Shown piece after piece: positions 27,187 through 37,231 of a stretch of 41,187 bases of DNA. The stretch comes from Rhodobacterales bacterium (GTDB lineage: Bacteria; Pseudomonadota; Alphaproteobacteria; Rhodobacterales; Rhodobacteraceae). Below the pieces are notes generated by a model, which did not search any database, was not told the origin of the DNA, and saw only the letters and a list, made by a program, of their open reading frames with translations. Position 1 is the stretch's first letter. Every line of letters begins with the position of its first letter. The translations under genes were made by a program, and so were the position numbers. Where the stretch lies: assembly GCA_002748285.1 (NCBI GenBank), contig PDSA01000010.1, positions 1 to 41,187 on the forward strand, given 5' to 3'.

Positions 27187-28446
27187 TCAATGCGATAATA
27201 TCGAAGAAATGAAATCGGCGCAGTCAAATTGCAGGCTGCAGCGCCATCCGTTGCGGTTTTTCGCCAATGGCGCGGCGATCAGGGTCTGGTTTTGCCAGAT
27301 TGCCGGGCTGGCCAGCAATGAGGCGCGCGGCACATCGGAATCGCGCCAGTTCGGGCATTGCCTCAGCCCTTCTTCGCCCAGCGCCCGGATGCTGAGCCCC
27401 GGTGCAAACGGCCCCTCAACCCGCCAGCGCTGATCCCAGAGCGCCTCCACCGGGCATTGAACATCCCTGACCGCCTGATATTCGCGGCAAATGTGGATAT
27501 CGCCGCGCTGAGGGCGGATCAGACAGCCCTGCAAACTGCCCGCTTTACCCGCACCAATATCCGCCAGCAGCTGCAACACAGCCCTGCGCCGTGGCGGGTA
27601 ATCCGAACGGCTGACCCAGCGCAGCGCATGGATCAGCAGCCGAGCCTGAATTTCGGCGGGCAGCGCCGCAAAGCCGCTCTGGCCGATCAGCACATCGCCA
27701 TGTTGCAGCCGCACCAGTGGCTGTGCCGCCGCCTGCGTTTGCAGCTCCAGCGCCTGCCTTGCCGGCTGCAAGGCTTGCGCCGTGGCCGCCAGCCGCTGAC
27801 GATCAATCCCCAACGGAGCCAACAATTCGAGTGCCTGCCGCATTTTCACCCGGTCAAAGCGGGGATCATCATTGGAGGGGTCTTCGACCCAGCACACCCC
27901 ATGGCGGGTGAGAAAATCGCGCAATTCCTGCCGTTGCAGCGACAACAATGGCCGGTGCCACACAATCCCTGCGGCGGTTGACACCGGTGCCATGCCCGAT
28001 AACCCATCCACGCCCGAGCCCCGCGCCAGACGCAGCAAAACCGTTTCCGCCTGATCGTCCAGCGTATGGCCCAGCGCCACATGGGCAATGCCCCGCGCCT
28101 TGGCCCAATCGGCCATCAGCCGGTACCGCGCCCGGCGGGCCTGATCCTGTAAATTGCCGCGGCCATCCCAGCCGCTCCAATGTAAAATGCTGTGTTTGAT
28201 CCCGAGAGCAGCGCAGATTTGACCCACCATCCGGGCCTCATCCGCCGAGCCTTCGCGCAAGCCGTGATCCACCGTCACGGCCTCAATCTCTACCCCCTGT
28301 TCCCGGCCCCAGAGATGCAGCAGATGCAGCAACGCACAGGAATCGCTGCCCCCCGACACCGCCACCCCCAAAGGGCCGCCGGGATAGGGATTCAGCGCCG
28401 CGCCCACTGCTTGAAACAGTGGACGATCCGCTGGTGTTAATCGCAT
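27187..28446 (-). CDS. tilS: tRNA(Ile)-lysidine synthetase
   Basis: The enzyme converts C34 of the CAU anticodon of tRNA-Ile2 to lysidine using ATP and lysine. ATG 28446 (MRLTPADRPL) gives 419 residues; it lies within the end of cpoB, overlapping by 10 bases. The N-type PP-loop motif VAVSGGSDSCALLHLL lies near residue 30, followed by TVDHGLREGS, ARYRLMADWAKARG and LGHTLDDQAETVLLRLARGSGVDGLSGM, all family hallmarks. The C-terminal part is variable as usual. Position between the tol-pal cluster and ftsH is typical of Rhodobacterales. Confidence 0.95.
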   Translation of the reverse strand: MRLTPADRPLFQAVGAALNPYPGGPLGVAVSGGSDSCALLHLLHLWGREQGVEIEAVTVDHGLREGSADEARMVGQICAALGIKHSILHWSGWDGRGNLQDQARRARYRLMADWAKARGIAHVALGHTLDDQAETVLLRLARGSGVDGLSGMAPVSTAAGIVWHRPLLSLQRQELRDFLTRHGVCWVEDPSNDDPRFDRVKMRQALELLAPLGIDRQRLAATAQALQPARQALELQTQAAAQPLVRLQHGDVLIGQSGFAALPAEIQARLLIHALRWVSRSDYPPRRRAVLQLLADIGAGKAGSLQGCLIRPQRGDIHICREYQAVRDVQCPVEALWDQRWRVEGPFAPGLSIRALGEEGLRQCPNWRDSDVPRASLLASPAIWQNQTLIAAPLAKNRNGWRCSLQFDCADFISSILSH

Positions 28447-29264
28447 TGCAAATTGCGCATCGCCGATTTGGCCTGCAACACGGCAGGAGACTGCCCAAAC
28501 CGGGTCTCGACCTCGGCCAGCGTCACACAAGCCTCTTTGGTTTTGCCCAATTCGGCCAAAGAGGTGCCCAGCTTATAGAGCGCCTCGGGCGCACGGGTGC
28601 CGTTGGGGGCGCCGGAAAAGCTCTGCAAATAAGCGCGGGCGGCGTTCACCGGGTCTTGCAAACCGGCATAGGCTTCGCCGCGCAGAAAATGCGCATCCGC
28701 CGTCAGGGGGCCGCCCGGATAGGTCTGGGTAAAGGCCGTAAACTGGTCCGCGGCGCTGCGAAAGTCACCGGATGCGAGCGCCTCCTGCGCCCGCGTGAAA
28801 TCGGCCTTTTCGCCAACGGCCAGCTCGGCCGTATCCAGATCGGTTTTTGGCACCGCCGGAGCCACCACCGCACCGCCCGGATCCCCACCCAATGTGGTGG
28901 TCTCGCCCAGCTTGCTGACATCGCCGCCCTCAAGCTCAACCAGACGGAATTCGAGATCGCCAATCCGGTTGGTGCCATCCTTGACCACCCGGTTGATGCG
29001 GTTCTCAAGCTCTTCGGCCTGGGCGGTCAGCTGTTGCAGGGCGGTTTCAATCGCATCGATGCGTTGCAGCGGCGTATCACCGCCGCCCAGCGCCGGACCA
29101 GCCGTGCCAGTGGTCGACAGCTCGCGCTTGAGCCGCTGAATTTCCACATACAGCACCGACATATCCTGACGAATATCAGCCAAGGTGCGCGGATCGGCCG
29201 AAACGCCCAAGGGCGATAACGCCAATACCGATACCCCGATGCAAAGCGCCAGCACTTTGTTCAT
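28437..29264 (-). CDS. cpoB: Tol-Pal system protein CpoB/YbgF
   Basis: CpoB coordinates outer-membrane constriction with peptidoglycan synthesis in the periplasm. ATG 29264 begins a clear signal peptide (MNKVLALCIGVSVLALSPLGVSA) and has AAAGGA upstream, giving 275 residues. An N-terminal coiled coil (about 30-100; VEIQRLKREL and LTAQAEELENRINRVV) would trimerise; TPR-like repeats fill the C-terminus (YPGGPLTADAHFLRGEAYAGLQDPVNAARAYLQ). It sits 28 bases after pal and overlaps the tilS start. Confidence 0.93.
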   Translation of the reverse strand: MNKVLALCIGVSVLALSPLGVSADPRTLADIRQDMSVLYVEIQRLKRELSTTGTAGPALGGGDTPLQRIDAIETALQQLTAQAEELENRINRVVKDGTNRIGDLEFRLVELEGGDVSKLGETTTLGGDPGGAVVAPAVPKTDLDTAELAVGEKADFTRAQEALASGDFRSAADQFTAFTQTYPGGPLTADAHFLRGEAYAGLQDPVNAARAYLQSFSGAPNGTRAPEALYKLGTSLAELGKTKEACVTLAEVETRFGQSPAVLQAKSAMRNLQCD

Positions 29265-29292
29265 GGTCTTGTGATCCTTTCCCCGCGCCGCC

Positions 29293-29814
29293 TTAAGCGC
29301 CCGCACCCGCCGAAATCACCGTGACCGCACGGCGGTTTTTTGCATAGCAGCTTTCCTGCGAGCAAATCTCGAGCGGGCGTTCCTTGCCATAGGTCACCGT
29401 GCGCAACCGATTGCCGGCCACCCCTTGCGCCACCAAAAATTCCCGCACCGCATTGGCCCGGCGCGTGCCCAGCGCAAGGTTATAGTCGCGGGTGCCTTGC
29501 TCATCAGCATGGCCTTCGATGATGGCGCTATATTCGCTGTTGGTCATCAGCCAGCGGGCCTGTGCCGTCAGCGTGTTGCGCCCCTCTTGGGTCAGCGTGC
29601 TGGTATCAACCGCGAACAGCACCCGATCGCCGACGACCTCCGTAAAATAAGCCGGAGAGCTGGGATTGCTGGCCGGGTCCAGCAGAGCGTCAGCACCGCC
29701 TCCCTGTCCGCCGCCATTGCCAAAACCCGAGCCCCCGCCCATCTGATCCGGGTTGGTGCAGGCCGCAAGGCCCAGCGCGCCAAGGGCAATCATCAGTTTC
29801 GAAATCTGTTTCAT
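29293..29814 (-). CDS. pal: peptidoglycan-associated lipoprotein Pal
   Basis: The 173-residue protein has a lipoprotein signal peptide with lipobox LAAC (C19), then a Gly-rich linker (about 25-42), then an OmpA-type peptidoglycan-binding domain at about 60-170. Signature stretches are IIEGHADEQGTRDYNLALGTRRANAVREFL, which contains the Asp and Arg that hold diaminopimelate. Pal anchors the outer membrane to the wall and is moved to division sites by TolB and TolA. An AGGA ribosome site precedes the ATG. Confidence 0.97.
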   Translation of the reverse strand: MKQISKLMIALGALGLAACTNPDQMGGGSGFGNGGGQGGGADALLDPASNPSSPAYFTEVVGDRVLFAVDTSTLTQEGRNTLTAQARWLMTNSEYSAIIEGHADEQGTRDYNLALGTRRANAVREFLVAQGVAGNRLRTVTYGKERPLEICSQESCYAKNRRAVTVISAGAGA

Positions 29815-29839
29815 TTTTTATAGTCCTGCTCTTATTTAA

Positions 29840-29860
29840 TGGGCGTGTTTGCCACACCCA
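29840..29860 (-). other. hairpin in the tolB-pal gap
   Basis: TGGGCGTG and CACACCCA form an 8-bp stem with one mismatch around a 5-base loop, in the 80-bp gap between tolB and pal. It could stall transcription or protect the pal transcript, which is usually needed in higher amount. No U-run follows. Confidence 0.35.
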
Positions 29861-29894
29861 TACCATGATCGCCGGGTTTTGAAAACCGCCCGGC

Positions 29895-31223
29895 TTATTT
29901 TAACAAGGGCGACCAAGCCGGATCAGACGCCCCGCCCTTGGTTTTCACCCGTTGCAGATTGCGCCCGGTGATGTCGACCGAATAAAGCGCCGATGTGCCC
30001 CCCGCCCCGGCAGTTTCGCGCATGAACATGATCACCCGGCCATTGGGCGACCAGCTGGGGCCTTCGTCCAGAAACGAGGCCGTCAGCAGCCGCTCGGCCT
30101 CGCCATCGGTGCGCATCACCCCGATATGGAACCGCCCGGCATGTTGCTTGGTGAAGGCGATCAGATCACCGCGCGGAGACCACACCGGCGTGCCATAACG
30201 CCCCTTGCCAAAGCTGATCCGTCTGGCCTGCCCGCCATTGGCCGGCATGATATAAAGCTGCGGGCTGCCGGAACGATCGCTTTCAAACACGATCTGGCGG
30301 CCATCCGGGGAAAAGCTGGGAGCGGTTTCAATCGAAGGGGCCGAAGTCAGGCGCACCGGCTTGCCACCGCTGACCGAAGCCCGGTAAATATCGGTATTGC
30401 CCCCGGAGGACAGCGAATAAACCACGGTTTTGCCATCGGGCGAAAAGCGCGGCGCAAATGTCATGGTGCCGGGCTGATCCGCCAGCGCCCGCCGCCCGAC
30501 CGAGGCCACATCCAGCAGGTAAACCCGCGGAAAGCCGCTTTCATAGGACGTATAAAGCACCCGATCCCCGGTGGGCGAAAACCGCGGCGACAGCACAATG
30601 GCGCGGCTATCGGTCAGATATTTCACATTCGCCCCGTCATAATCCATGATCGCCAGACGCTTTTGGCGGTTATTCTTGGGCCCGGCTTCCGAAACGAACA
30701 CCACGCGGCTGTCGAAATATTTGCCCTCGCCAGTGATCCGGCTATAGGCGGCATCGGCCACCTTATGCGCCATGCGCCGCCAGCTGTTGACCGTACCGCC
30801 AAATTGCAGACCATCGCCCAGCGCCTGCCCGGCAAAGACGTCAAACAACCGAAACTTCACCGTCACCCGGCCATTGCCGCTGACATTGACCGCCCCCACG
30901 ATCAACGCCTGAGCATTGATCGCTTTCCAATCGGCATATTGCACGGGGGAATTGAAATTGGTCACGCTGGAAATATAGGCCCGCTTGGGGATCTCGCGAA
31001 ACAGCCCGGTGCCGACCAGATCCGCAGCCACCACCCGGGACAACTCGGCCGCAAATTTGCTGGCGGCGGCGTTTTCAGCCACGAAATCCGGCACCGCAAA
31101 GGGCATGGGCTCGATCACCCCATCCTTGATCTCAAGGTTCAGCTCGGCCATGGCCCGGCCCGGCAGAACCGACAACGCCGACACCACAGCCAGCATCAGA
31201 TATACAGCACGCAATAGGGTCAT
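29895..31223 (-). CDS. tolB: Tol-Pal system protein TolB
   Basis: The 442-residue protein has a signal peptide (cleaved after about residue 26, GRAMA), an N-terminal alpha/beta domain and a C-terminal six-bladed beta-propeller. Propeller repeats are plain: [60 protein letters not shown]. TolB is periplasmic and binds Pal, with its N-terminus reaching TolA. Its start overlaps the tolA stop by 4 bases. Confidence 0.97.
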   Translation of the reverse strand: MTLLRAVYLMLAVVSALSVLPGRAMAELNLEIKDGVIEPMPFAVPDFVAENAAASKFAAELSRVVAADLVGTGLFREIPKRAYISSVTNFNSPVQYADWKAINAQALIVGAVNVSGNGRVTVKFRLFDVFAGQALGDGLQFGGTVNSWRRMAHKVADAAYSRITGEGKYFDSRVVFVSEAGPKNNRQKRLAIMDYDGANVKYLTDSRAIVLSPRFSPTGDRVLYTSYESGFPRVYLLDVASVGRRALADQPGTMTFAPRFSPDGKTVVYSLSSGGNTDIYRASVSGGKPVRLTSAPSIETAPSFSPDGRQIVFESDRSGSPQLYIMPANGGQARRISFGKGRYGTPVWSPRGDLIAFTKQHAGRFHIGVMRTDGEAERLLTASFLDEGPSWSPNGRVIMFMRETAGAGGTSALYSVDITGRNLQRVKTKGGASDPAWSPLLK

Positions 31224-32260
31224 TTCAGCCTCATATTCTCAGGATTAAAGGTAATGTTCACAATTTTCCACTGCTCATATTTCTCAATCGGCAGATTATA
31301 GCCACTGGCCCCGCAACGAATAATCGCCCGGCGCGCGGTTTCATAGGCGCGTTTGGCCCCGGCCTGAGTGCCACCCTCAAACCCGGTCATGCGGATCGAG
31401 CCAATATCGGGCTTGCCATCGCGGCCCAGCTCGAAGCGCACCACGACCTTGCTCTGCATCGCTTCGGTCGATAGCGCCCCGACCGTCCAGCAGCGGCGCA
31501 CATCCAGCAAAAATGCATCCTTTTCGCCGCCGGTCAGCGGCGGGCCGGCGAGGGCTTGCGGCGCATCGCTACCCTGCTCAGAGCGCACCGCATCCAACGC
31601 GGCCTGAATCGCGGCCTTGTTATCAGGCTTGGGCGCGGCCGGTTTCGGGCGCTTGGGCCGGTTCGCCGGACGCGACGAAGCGCGCGGGGCCAAAGCGGCC
31701 GCAGCGGGGCGGTCGGCTTCGGTGACGATACGGTCCGAAGATTCCTCGGGCGCGGTGGCCGGTTCCGGTTTGGCCGGGTTTTGCGAGGCCGCATCCGGCG
31801 CGGTTTGTTCGCGGGTCTGATCGTCGATCTCGGCCTCAGGCGGAGGCGGAGCCACCACCCGATCCGTCACCCGCCGCGATGGCCGGGGCGATGACGTCAC
31901 CGCCGGAGGGGCCACCACGGCCGGGGGCTGCGGTGGTGAAGGCGGAACCGGGTCAGGGGTTGGCTCTGGCATGGGCGCGGGCGGCTCCGGGGTGGGCGCG
32001 GGCTCTGGCACTGGTTCGGGTTTGGGCGCGGGCTCCGGTTTTGGTGCGGGCGGTTGCGGCAGGGCTTCGGGAGTTTGGATCTGTGGTGTTTCAGGCGCAG
32101 GATCAGGCCGGGATAATGCCGCAAATTCCTGCGCCGAAATGATCGACACTTCGGCAATTTGCAGATTGTCATCCGGCAGATCGTCAAACAACCCGCCGAT
32201 CATCACCCAGCCCAACAAGGCCGCATGGCCGATGCCCGATATGAGGTGCCCACGATCCAT
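31220..32260 (-). CDS. tolA: cell envelope integrity protein TolA
   Basis: TolA transmits proton-motive energy from TolQR to Pal/TolB. The 346-residue protein has one N-terminal membrane helix ([21 protein letters not shown]), a long Pro/Glu/Ala/Lys-rich periplasmic stalk (about 55-230, with PEPAP-KPEP repeats in place of the Ala/Lys-rich helix of E. coli), and a TonB-like C-terminal domain ([21 protein letters not shown], with IRMTGFEGG). Extended Pro-rich stalks are common in alphaproteobacterial TolA. It follows tolR by 3 bases. Confidence 0.93.
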   Translation of the reverse strand: MDRGHLISGIGHAALLGWVMIGGLFDDLPDDNLQIAEVSIISAQEFAALSRPDPAPETPQIQTPEALPQPPAPKPEPAPKPEPVPEPAPTPEPPAPMPEPTPDPVPPSPPQPPAVVAPPAVTSSPRPSRRVTDRVVAPPPPEAEIDDQTREQTAPDAASQNPAKPEPATAPEESSDRIVTEADRPAAAALAPRASSRPANRPKRPKPAAPKPDNKAAIQAALDAVRSEQGSDAPQALAGPPLTGGEKDAFLLDVRRCWTVGALSTEAMQSKVVVRFELGRDGKPDIGSIRMTGFEGGTQAGAKRAYETARRAIIRCGASGYNLPIEKYEQWKIVNITFNPENMRLK

Positions 32261-32263
32261 ATT

Positions 32264-32737
32264 TTATTCGTCACGCCCGTCAAATTTCGGGCCGCCGGAA
32301 TCGGTCACCAGCCCGATATCGGAAAACCCGCCGGCGTTCAGAGCGCCCATGATCTGCACCACGCGCTCATAGGCAATCGCCCCATCGGCGCGCAAAAACA
32401 CCTTTTTATCCGAGCGCTCAGCCGCAATCGCCCGCAGCTTGGGCACCAGCTGTTCGGCGGAAATCTCGGTTTCCTGCAACATGATCGAGCCATCGGCGGT
32501 GATGGTAATCGACAGCGGCTCTTCCTGCTCGCTGGGCAAGGCACTGGCGGCGGTTTTGGGCAGCTCAATCGGCACGCCCACAGTGACCAGCGGCGCGGCC
32601 ACCATGAAAATGATCAGCAACACCAGCATGACATCGACAAAGGGCGTGATGTTAATCTCGCTCATCGCCGCCGCATGGCCCGAGCGCCGTCTGCGCCGCC
32701 GGCGGCCAGATTGGTTTTTCTGAATGACGCTGGCCAT
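32264..32737 (-). CDS. tolR: Tol-Pal system protein TolR
   Basis: ATG 32737, one base after the tolQ stop, gives 157 residues. A basic N-terminus with an arginine cluster precedes SEINITPFVDVMLVLLIIFMV, the single ExbD/TolR helix with its essential proton-path Asp. The periplasmic part contains FLRADGAIAYERVVQIMGAL, the usual TolR ending. TolR works with TolQ as the proton channel that energises TolA. Longer open-frame starts would overlap tolQ and are unlikely. Confidence 0.95.
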   Translation of the reverse strand: MASVIQKNQSGRRRRRRRSGHAAAMSEINITPFVDVMLVLLIIFMVAAPLVTVGVPIELPKTAASALPSEQEEPLSITITADGSIMLQETEISAEQLVPKLRAIAAERSDKKVFLRADGAIAYERVVQIMGALNAGGFSDIGLVTDSGGPKFDGRDE

Positions 32738-32738
32738 A

Positions 32739-33434
32739 TCAGCTGTCCAACTGGCGGCTGAGGATGGTGGCGAATTCATCAGCGAAGGCTTCGTAACCGG
32801 CCACAATGCGGTCACTATCGGCAGACAGTTTGTTATAAAACACCACCGCCGGAATCGCTGCCAGCAGACCCAGACCGGTGGCCATCAGGGCCTCGGCAAT
32901 GCCCGGAGCAACCACGGCCAGATTGGTGCTTTGCTGCTGCGCGATCTCGATAAACGCATTCATGATCCCCCAAACCGTGCCAAACAGCCCGATAAAGGGC
33001 GCGGTCGAACCCACCGTGGCCAGAAATGACATGCCGCCATTCAGCTTTTCCGCCTCTTTGGCAATCGCCACATCCATCGAACGATCAATCCGCGCCTGCG
33101 CCCCGGCGATCAGCCCGCCATCGGCACGGTGGCTGCGCCGCCATTCGATCATCCCGGCGGCAAACACCTTTTCCGCTGGCCCATCCGGGGTAGCACCGAT
33201 TTTCTCAAACAGCTCATCCAGCGGCTCGCCCGACCAGAAGGCCTGATCAAACACATCCGCCTCGGCGCGGGATTTGCGCAAGGTCAGGGTTTTGCTGATG
33301 ATAATCGACCATGACCAGAACGAGGCCAAAATCAGCAATATCATCACCAGTTTCACGGTAAGGGTGGCGCGCATAAACAGCGCAAGTAACGAGAAATCAA
33401 TCTCCTGCGCCATCGCAAGGGTTTCTGTATCCAT
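32739..33434 (-). CDS. tolQ: Tol-Pal system proton channel protein TolQ
   Basis: The 231-residue protein is of MotA/TolQ/ExbB type: first helix at about 12-38 (LTVKLVMILLILASFWSWSIII), a cytoplasmic segment, then two helices in LATVGSTAPFIGLFGTVWGIMNAF and IAEALMATGLGLLAAIPAVVFYN, which hold the conserved Thr and Gly/Pro residues. It forms the proton channel with TolR. It heads tolQRAB; a 128-bp gap with no gene separates it from ybgC and may hold its own promoter. Confidence 0.96.
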   Translation of the reverse strand: MDTETLAMAQEIDFSLLALFMRATLTVKLVMILLILASFWSWSIIISKTLTLRKSRAEADVFDQAFWSGEPLDELFEKIGATPDGPAEKVFAAGMIEWRRSHRADGGLIAGAQARIDRSMDVAIAKEAEKLNGGMSFLATVGSTAPFIGLFGTVWGIMNAFIEIAQQQSTNLAVVAPGIAEALMATGLGLLAAIPAVVFYNKLSADSDRIVAGYEAFADEFATILSRQLDS

Positions 33435-33562
33435 AAGCCTGCTCTTTTTGTTTGGCCGCTCTGACGGCGGCTCTTTGATTACAGCCAGATATAGGCTGGT
33501 TTCACGGGGAATGCTATCAATTCTGCGTCATTTCGCTAGATTTCGCCGCAAAAAACCGGGCA

Positions 33563-33949
33563 TTAGCCGGAAATTTGGCGGATAATCGCCGGTAACCGCG
33601 CCACCGAGCCACTCTGGTTCAGCAAAACCACCGTCACCGCGGCGCGAAACAACAGCTGCTCACCGCGCAAAACCTGCTGATCCAGCAACAGCCTGACCCC
33701 GCTGACCTTGGTGATGTCGGTCTGCACCTGCAATTCATCATCCAGACGGGCCGGTGCCAGATAATCGGCCTCGATCCGGCGCACCACGAACACCTGACCG
33801 GCGGCCTGCATCGCGTTCTGATCCAGCCCCAACCCACGCACCCAATCCGAACGCGCCCGTTCGATATATTTCAGATAATTGGCGTGATAGACGATACCGG
33901 CCATGTCGGTATCTTCGTAATAAACCCGGATGGGCAAGTGATGTGTCAT
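33563..33949 (-). CDS. ybgC: tol-pal system-associated acyl-CoA thioesterase YbgC
   Basis: ATG 33949 gives 128 residues of the hotdog fold 4-hydroxybenzoyl-CoA thioesterase group. The signature YYEDTDMAGIVYHANYLKYIERAR, with its catalytic Asp, is at about residues 10-33. YbgC hydrolyses short acyl-CoA or acyl-ACP, is linked to phospholipid enzymes, and is classically the first gene of the tol-pal cluster, as here. It starts 5 bases after the YibQ-like gene stop, so those two may be cotranscribed. A longer open frame to 34033 lies inside the upstream gene and is not used. Confidence 0.93.
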   Translation of the reverse strand: MTHHLPIRVYYEDTDMAGIVYHANYLKYIERARSDWVRGLGLDQNAMQAAGQVFVVRRIEADYLAPARLDDELQVQTDITKVSGVRLLLDQQVLRGEQLLFRAAVTVVLLNQSGSVARLPAIIRQISG

Positions 33950-33954
33950 GGTGT

Positions 33955-35472
33955 TTATGGCGCTTGCATCTGCTGCAGAACCGCCGAAACCGGACCAACC
34001 GCCACGCTGGCGGCGCGATCCTCCAGCGCCCATTGCACAAGCGCCTGGATGGTCTCGGCCCGCATCTGGCCCAGCATCACCGCCTGCCCTTCCTGTTTGG
34101 CCCGGAACGCCGCCCGGTCCAGATAACGGCGGATGACTCGGGCATTTTCGCCCTCATCATCCAGCGCCCGATAGATCAGCGCCGCCGGCACACCTTTTCG
34201 CATCGCTGCCTTCTGCGCCGAGTTCAACCCTTTGGAAGGCGTCACCAGCCCCAGCCCATCCTCTGACAGAATATCCGCCAGCTGGCTGGCCGTCGAAGCG
34301 CCGCGCAAAAAGCCATTCTGCCCCAGATCCAGCATCGCAACCGCATCGGGCAATGCGCGCTTATAAGCCTCAAACGCCACCTCAATATCACCGGCCTTGG
34401 CCCCGGCGGGCAGATTGGTCAGCATCAACACCTCATGGCCCTGCTTGCGATAGGTGTCAGCCAATGCGCCAGCGCCCGGATCGGCGGCATCAATGGCAAT
34501 ACTGATCGGCATTGGCAGACTGGCCAGCACATCTGCGTCAACCGGCGCATCGGGCGAGCTGACCAAAACCACGGCGACAACCGGCAGCGCTTTGGGGTTG
34601 TCAAATTTGGCGGCAAAAGCCTGCAACGCGCCCTGCTCCTCAATCGGCCGGGCTACGTCCTGCGCCGAGCTGGTGTCTTTGGCCTCAGCCTCCTTCCCGC
34701 TGCGTCCGCCCCGGATGATCACCGGCAGCTTCGGGGCAGCTTCGGGCGCGTTGGTTTGTGCCTGCTGCTGTGGCGCATCTGGCACAGGCGCGGGCTGCTC
34801 GGCCGCCGGGGGGGCGGCAACAGGTTGCTCGACATTCTCAGCAACAGGTTTTTCCTCAGCCGCAGATTTTTCGGCCACAGGCGTTTCAGGCTCTGTTTTC
34901 TTTTCAGGCTCTGTTTTGGGCTGCTCCTCCGGCTTTGGTACCGTCTGAGCCCCTATTTTTTCTGCCGGCGTCACCGACCCCGGAGCCGGTTTGGCCGGTT
35001 CATCCTGCCCGGGCAACGCCGTCTGCCCCCCATCGGCCGGCGCCAGCTTGACCGCCGGATCCGCCGCCGGTTGCGCCAGATCAGCGGGCTCAACGCTTAA
35101 ATCCTGCCCCGAAGGTAAATCCGGCGTGGGCTCTACATTAGGGGTGTCGCTTGGCAGCTGCGGCGCGACGGGTTTGACCGGGGCGGGTTTGACCGGGGCG
35201 GGTTTGACCGGGGCGGGCGCAGAGCCCCCGGAATTGGCAACGGCCTGCGGCGCATCGGCTTTGCCTTCCAGAGCGGGCTTCACCTCAGCGCTTTGCGGCA
35301 TCGCCGGTTCCGGCTGGGCCGGTTGATCCGTATGCACAACCACCTGCTCAGCGCCCCCGTTCAGCGGCAACAGCCCCTTATAGGAGCCGCTGTAATAAAC
35401 CGAAGCCACAGCCCCAACGGCCCCGCAAAACAGCGTGCCCCATACCAGCCCTGAAATAAAACCACCCGCCAC
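33955..35472 (-). CDS. divergent polysaccharide deacetylase (YibQ-like) with long Pro-rich linker
   Basis: A GTG start at 35472 is chosen: GGAG lies 7 bases before it and the product begins with a membrane helix (AGGFISGLVWGTLFCGAVGAVAS). This gives 505 residues. A Pro/Ala/Glu/Lys-rich linker (about 45-270) leads to a YibQ-type domain at about 285-505 (LPMPISIAIDAADPGAGALADTYRKQGHEVLML, then GLVTPSKGLNSAQKAAMRKGVPAALIYRALD). The family resembles NodB deacetylases, yet the metal-site IDD motif of YibQ is VSS here and the HLP motif is NLP, so catalysis is doubtful. The protein is probably anchored in the inner membrane facing the periplasm. Confidence 0.78.
   Translation of the reverse strand: MAGGFISGLVWGTLFCGAVGAVASVYYSGSYKGLLPLNGGAEQVVVHTDQPAQPEPAMPQSAEVKPALEGKADAPQAVANSGGSAPAPVKPAPVKPAPVKPVAPQLPSDTPNVEPTPDLPSGQDLSVEPADLAQPAADPAVKLAPADGGQTALPGQDEPAKPAPGSVTPAEKIGAQTVPKPEEQPKTEPEKKTEPETPVAEKSAAEEKPVAENVEQPVAAPPAAEQPAPVPDAPQQQAQTNAPEAAPKLPVIIRGGRSGKEAEAKDTSSAQDVARPIEEQGALQAFAAKFDNPKALPVVAVVLVSSPDAPVDADVLASLPMPISIAIDAADPGAGALADTYRKQGHEVLMLTNLPAGAKAGDIEVAFEAYKRALPDAVAMLDLGQNGFLRGASTASQLADILSEDGLGLVTPSKGLNSAQKAAMRKGVPAALIYRALDDEGENARVIRRYLDRAAFRAKQEGQAVMLGQMRAETIQALVQWALEDRAASVAVGPVSAVLQQMQAP
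35171..35215 (-). repeat. 15-bp tandem repeat, three copies
   Basis: The unit GGTTTGACCGGGGCG occurs three times in a row without mismatch within the YibQ-like gene. It encodes APVKP repeats in the Pro-rich linker. Being 15 bp, copy-number change keeps the frame. Confidence 0.9.
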
Positions 35473-35615
35473 GTTTTTGCTCCAACATTCTTTTATTCTT
35501 GACTGCAGCCTTGCGGTCAGCCCTTGACCCGCCAGCCCCTTTAGGGGGATGTATAGCCGGAAACGAAACCGCAATCACCCGAAAACTTGCACCCACCGGC
35601 AATGAAGGCGAATAA

Positions 35616-36203
35616 ATGCTACTCTTGATAGATAACTATGACAGCTTCACCTATAACCTGGTGCATTATCTGGGCGAATTGGGGGCCGAAGTGGTGGTCA
35701 AACGCAATGATGCGATCAGCGTAGATCAGGCGATGGCGATGGCCCCCGAAGCCATCCTGCTCTCGCCGGGGCCATGTGACCCGGATCAGGCGGGCATCTG
35801 CCTTGAGCTGACCCACGCCGCCGCTGCAGCGAAAACGCCGCTGATGGGGGTCTGTCTGGGGCATCAGACCATCGGTCAGGCTTTTGGCGGGAAAGTGGTG
35901 CGCTGTGATGAGATCGTGCATGGTAAAACCGCCGATATGCGCCATGATGACAGCGGCGTTTTTGCCGGGCTGCCCAACCCGTTTCAGGCCACGCGCTATC
36001 ATTCGCTGATCGTCGAACGCCCTACCCTGCCCGATGCGCTGATCGCCAATGCCAGCCTTGAAAACGGCACCATCATGGGGCTGCGCCATCGCGATTTGCC
36101 GATCCATGGGGTGCAGTTTCACCCGGAATCGATTGCATCGGAACATGGGCACAAATTGCTGCAAAACTTTCTGGACATTGCCAAAATCGGAGGGGGAAAA
36201 TGA
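35616..36203 (+). CDS. trpG: anthranilate synthase component II (glutamine amidotransferase)
   Basis: The 195-residue protein is a class I glutamine amidotransferase: [22 protein letters not shown] at the N-terminus, LSPGPCDP, nucleophile C80 in GVCLGHQ, and [15 protein letters not shown] with the His/Glu pair near 171-173. It supplies ammonia to TrpE for anthranilate, the first step of tryptophan synthesis; the same subunit can also serve PabB in folate synthesis. Its stop overlaps the trpD start by 4 bases. It is divergent from the YibQ-like gene across 143 bp. Confidence 0.96.
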   Translation: MLLLIDNYDSFTYNLVHYLGELGAEVVVKRNDAISVDQAMAMAPEAILLSPGPCDPDQAGICLELTHAAAAAKTPLMGVCLGHQTIGQAFGGKVVRCDEIVHGKTADMRHDDSGVFAGLPNPFQATRYHSLIVERPTLPDALIANASLENGTIMGLRHRDLPIHGVQFHPESIASEHGHKLLQNFLDIAKIGGGK

Positions 36204-37231
36204 GCGAAGCGATGAAGCCACTGATCCAGGCCGCCGCCCATGGAGCGCTCAGCCGCGCACAGGCCGAGGCCGCGTTTGAAGAGCTGTTCAACGGCCGCGC
36301 CACCCCCAGCCAGATCGGAGGCTTTCTGATGGCGCTGCACACACGCGGCGAAACCGTGCAGGAATACGCTGCCGCTGCGGCGGTGATGCGGGGCAAATGC
36401 CGCCCCGTGCAGGCACCTACCGGGGCAATGGATATTGTCGGCACCGGCGGCGATGGCAAAAGCACACTGAACATTTCAACCGCCACCGCTTTTGTCGTGG
36501 CCGGGGCCGGTGTGTGTGTGGCCAAACATGGCAATCGCAAGCTGTCTTCCAATTCCGGCGCGGCAGATGCGCTGGCCGAGATGGGCGTTCAGGTGATCTC
36601 GGACATCCCGGCGATTGAACAAGCGCTGGATGAAATCGGCATCGGCTTCATGATGGCCCCAGTGCATCACCCGGCGATTGCGCATGTGATGCCGACACGG
36701 GCCGAGCTGGGCACGCGCACGATTTTCAACATCATTGGGCCCCTGACCAACCCGGCCGGGGTGAAACGCCAACTGACCGGAGCCTATGCCCGCCGGCTGA
36801 TCCGCCCCATGGCCGAGACCCTAGGCGCGTTGGGCTCCGAGCGAGCCTGGCTGGTGCATGGCTCGGACGGCACCGATGAGCTGTCGATTGCCGGGGTCAG
36901 CTGGGTGGCGGCGTTGGAAAAGGGCAAGGTGAGCGAATATGAGATCACCCCCGAAGATGCCGGGCTGAAACCGCATGATTTTGCCGAAATCGTCGGCGGC
37001 ACCCCAGCGCAAAATGCCGATGCGATACGAGCGCTGCTGCGGGGCGAAGGCTCGGCCTATCGCGATGCGGTGTTACTGAACGCGGCGGCGGCTTTGCTGG
37101 TAGCTGATCGGGTCGGAAACCTGCCCGACGGGGTGCAAATGGCCGCGGAAAGCATCGACAGCGGTGCGGCGGCGGCGAAAATGCAAGCCTTGGCGCATTG
37201 GAGCCGTGAGGCACAAGCGGCAACACCATAA
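36200..37231 (+). CDS. trpD: anthranilate phosphoribosyltransferase
   Basis: The enzyme adds PRPP-derived ribose phosphate to anthranilate. The 343-residue protein has all signatures: [22 protein letters not shown] (PRPP loop), [21 protein letters not shown], and [22 protein letters not shown]. The start is coupled to trpG (ATGA), with GGAGGGG just upstream. In many relatives trpC follows directly; here 173 bp without a gene follow, then an Hpt gene on the opposite strand, so the trp operon seems to end at trpD. Confidence 0.97.
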   Translation: MSEAMKPLIQAAAHGALSRAQAEAAFEELFNGRATPSQIGGFLMALHTRGETVQEYAAAAAVMRGKCRPVQAPTGAMDIVGTGGDGKSTLNISTATAFVVAGAGVCVAKHGNRKLSSNSGAADALAEMGVQVISDIPAIEQALDEIGIGFMMAPVHHPAIAHVMPTRAELGTRTIFNIIGPLTNPAGVKRQLTGAYARRLIRPMAETLGALGSERAWLVHGSDGTDELSIAGVSWVAALEKGKVSEYEITPEDAGLKPHDFAEIVGGTPAQNADAIRALLRGEGSAYRDAVLLNAAAALLVADRVGNLPDGVQMAAESIDSGAAAAKMQALAHWSREAQAATP

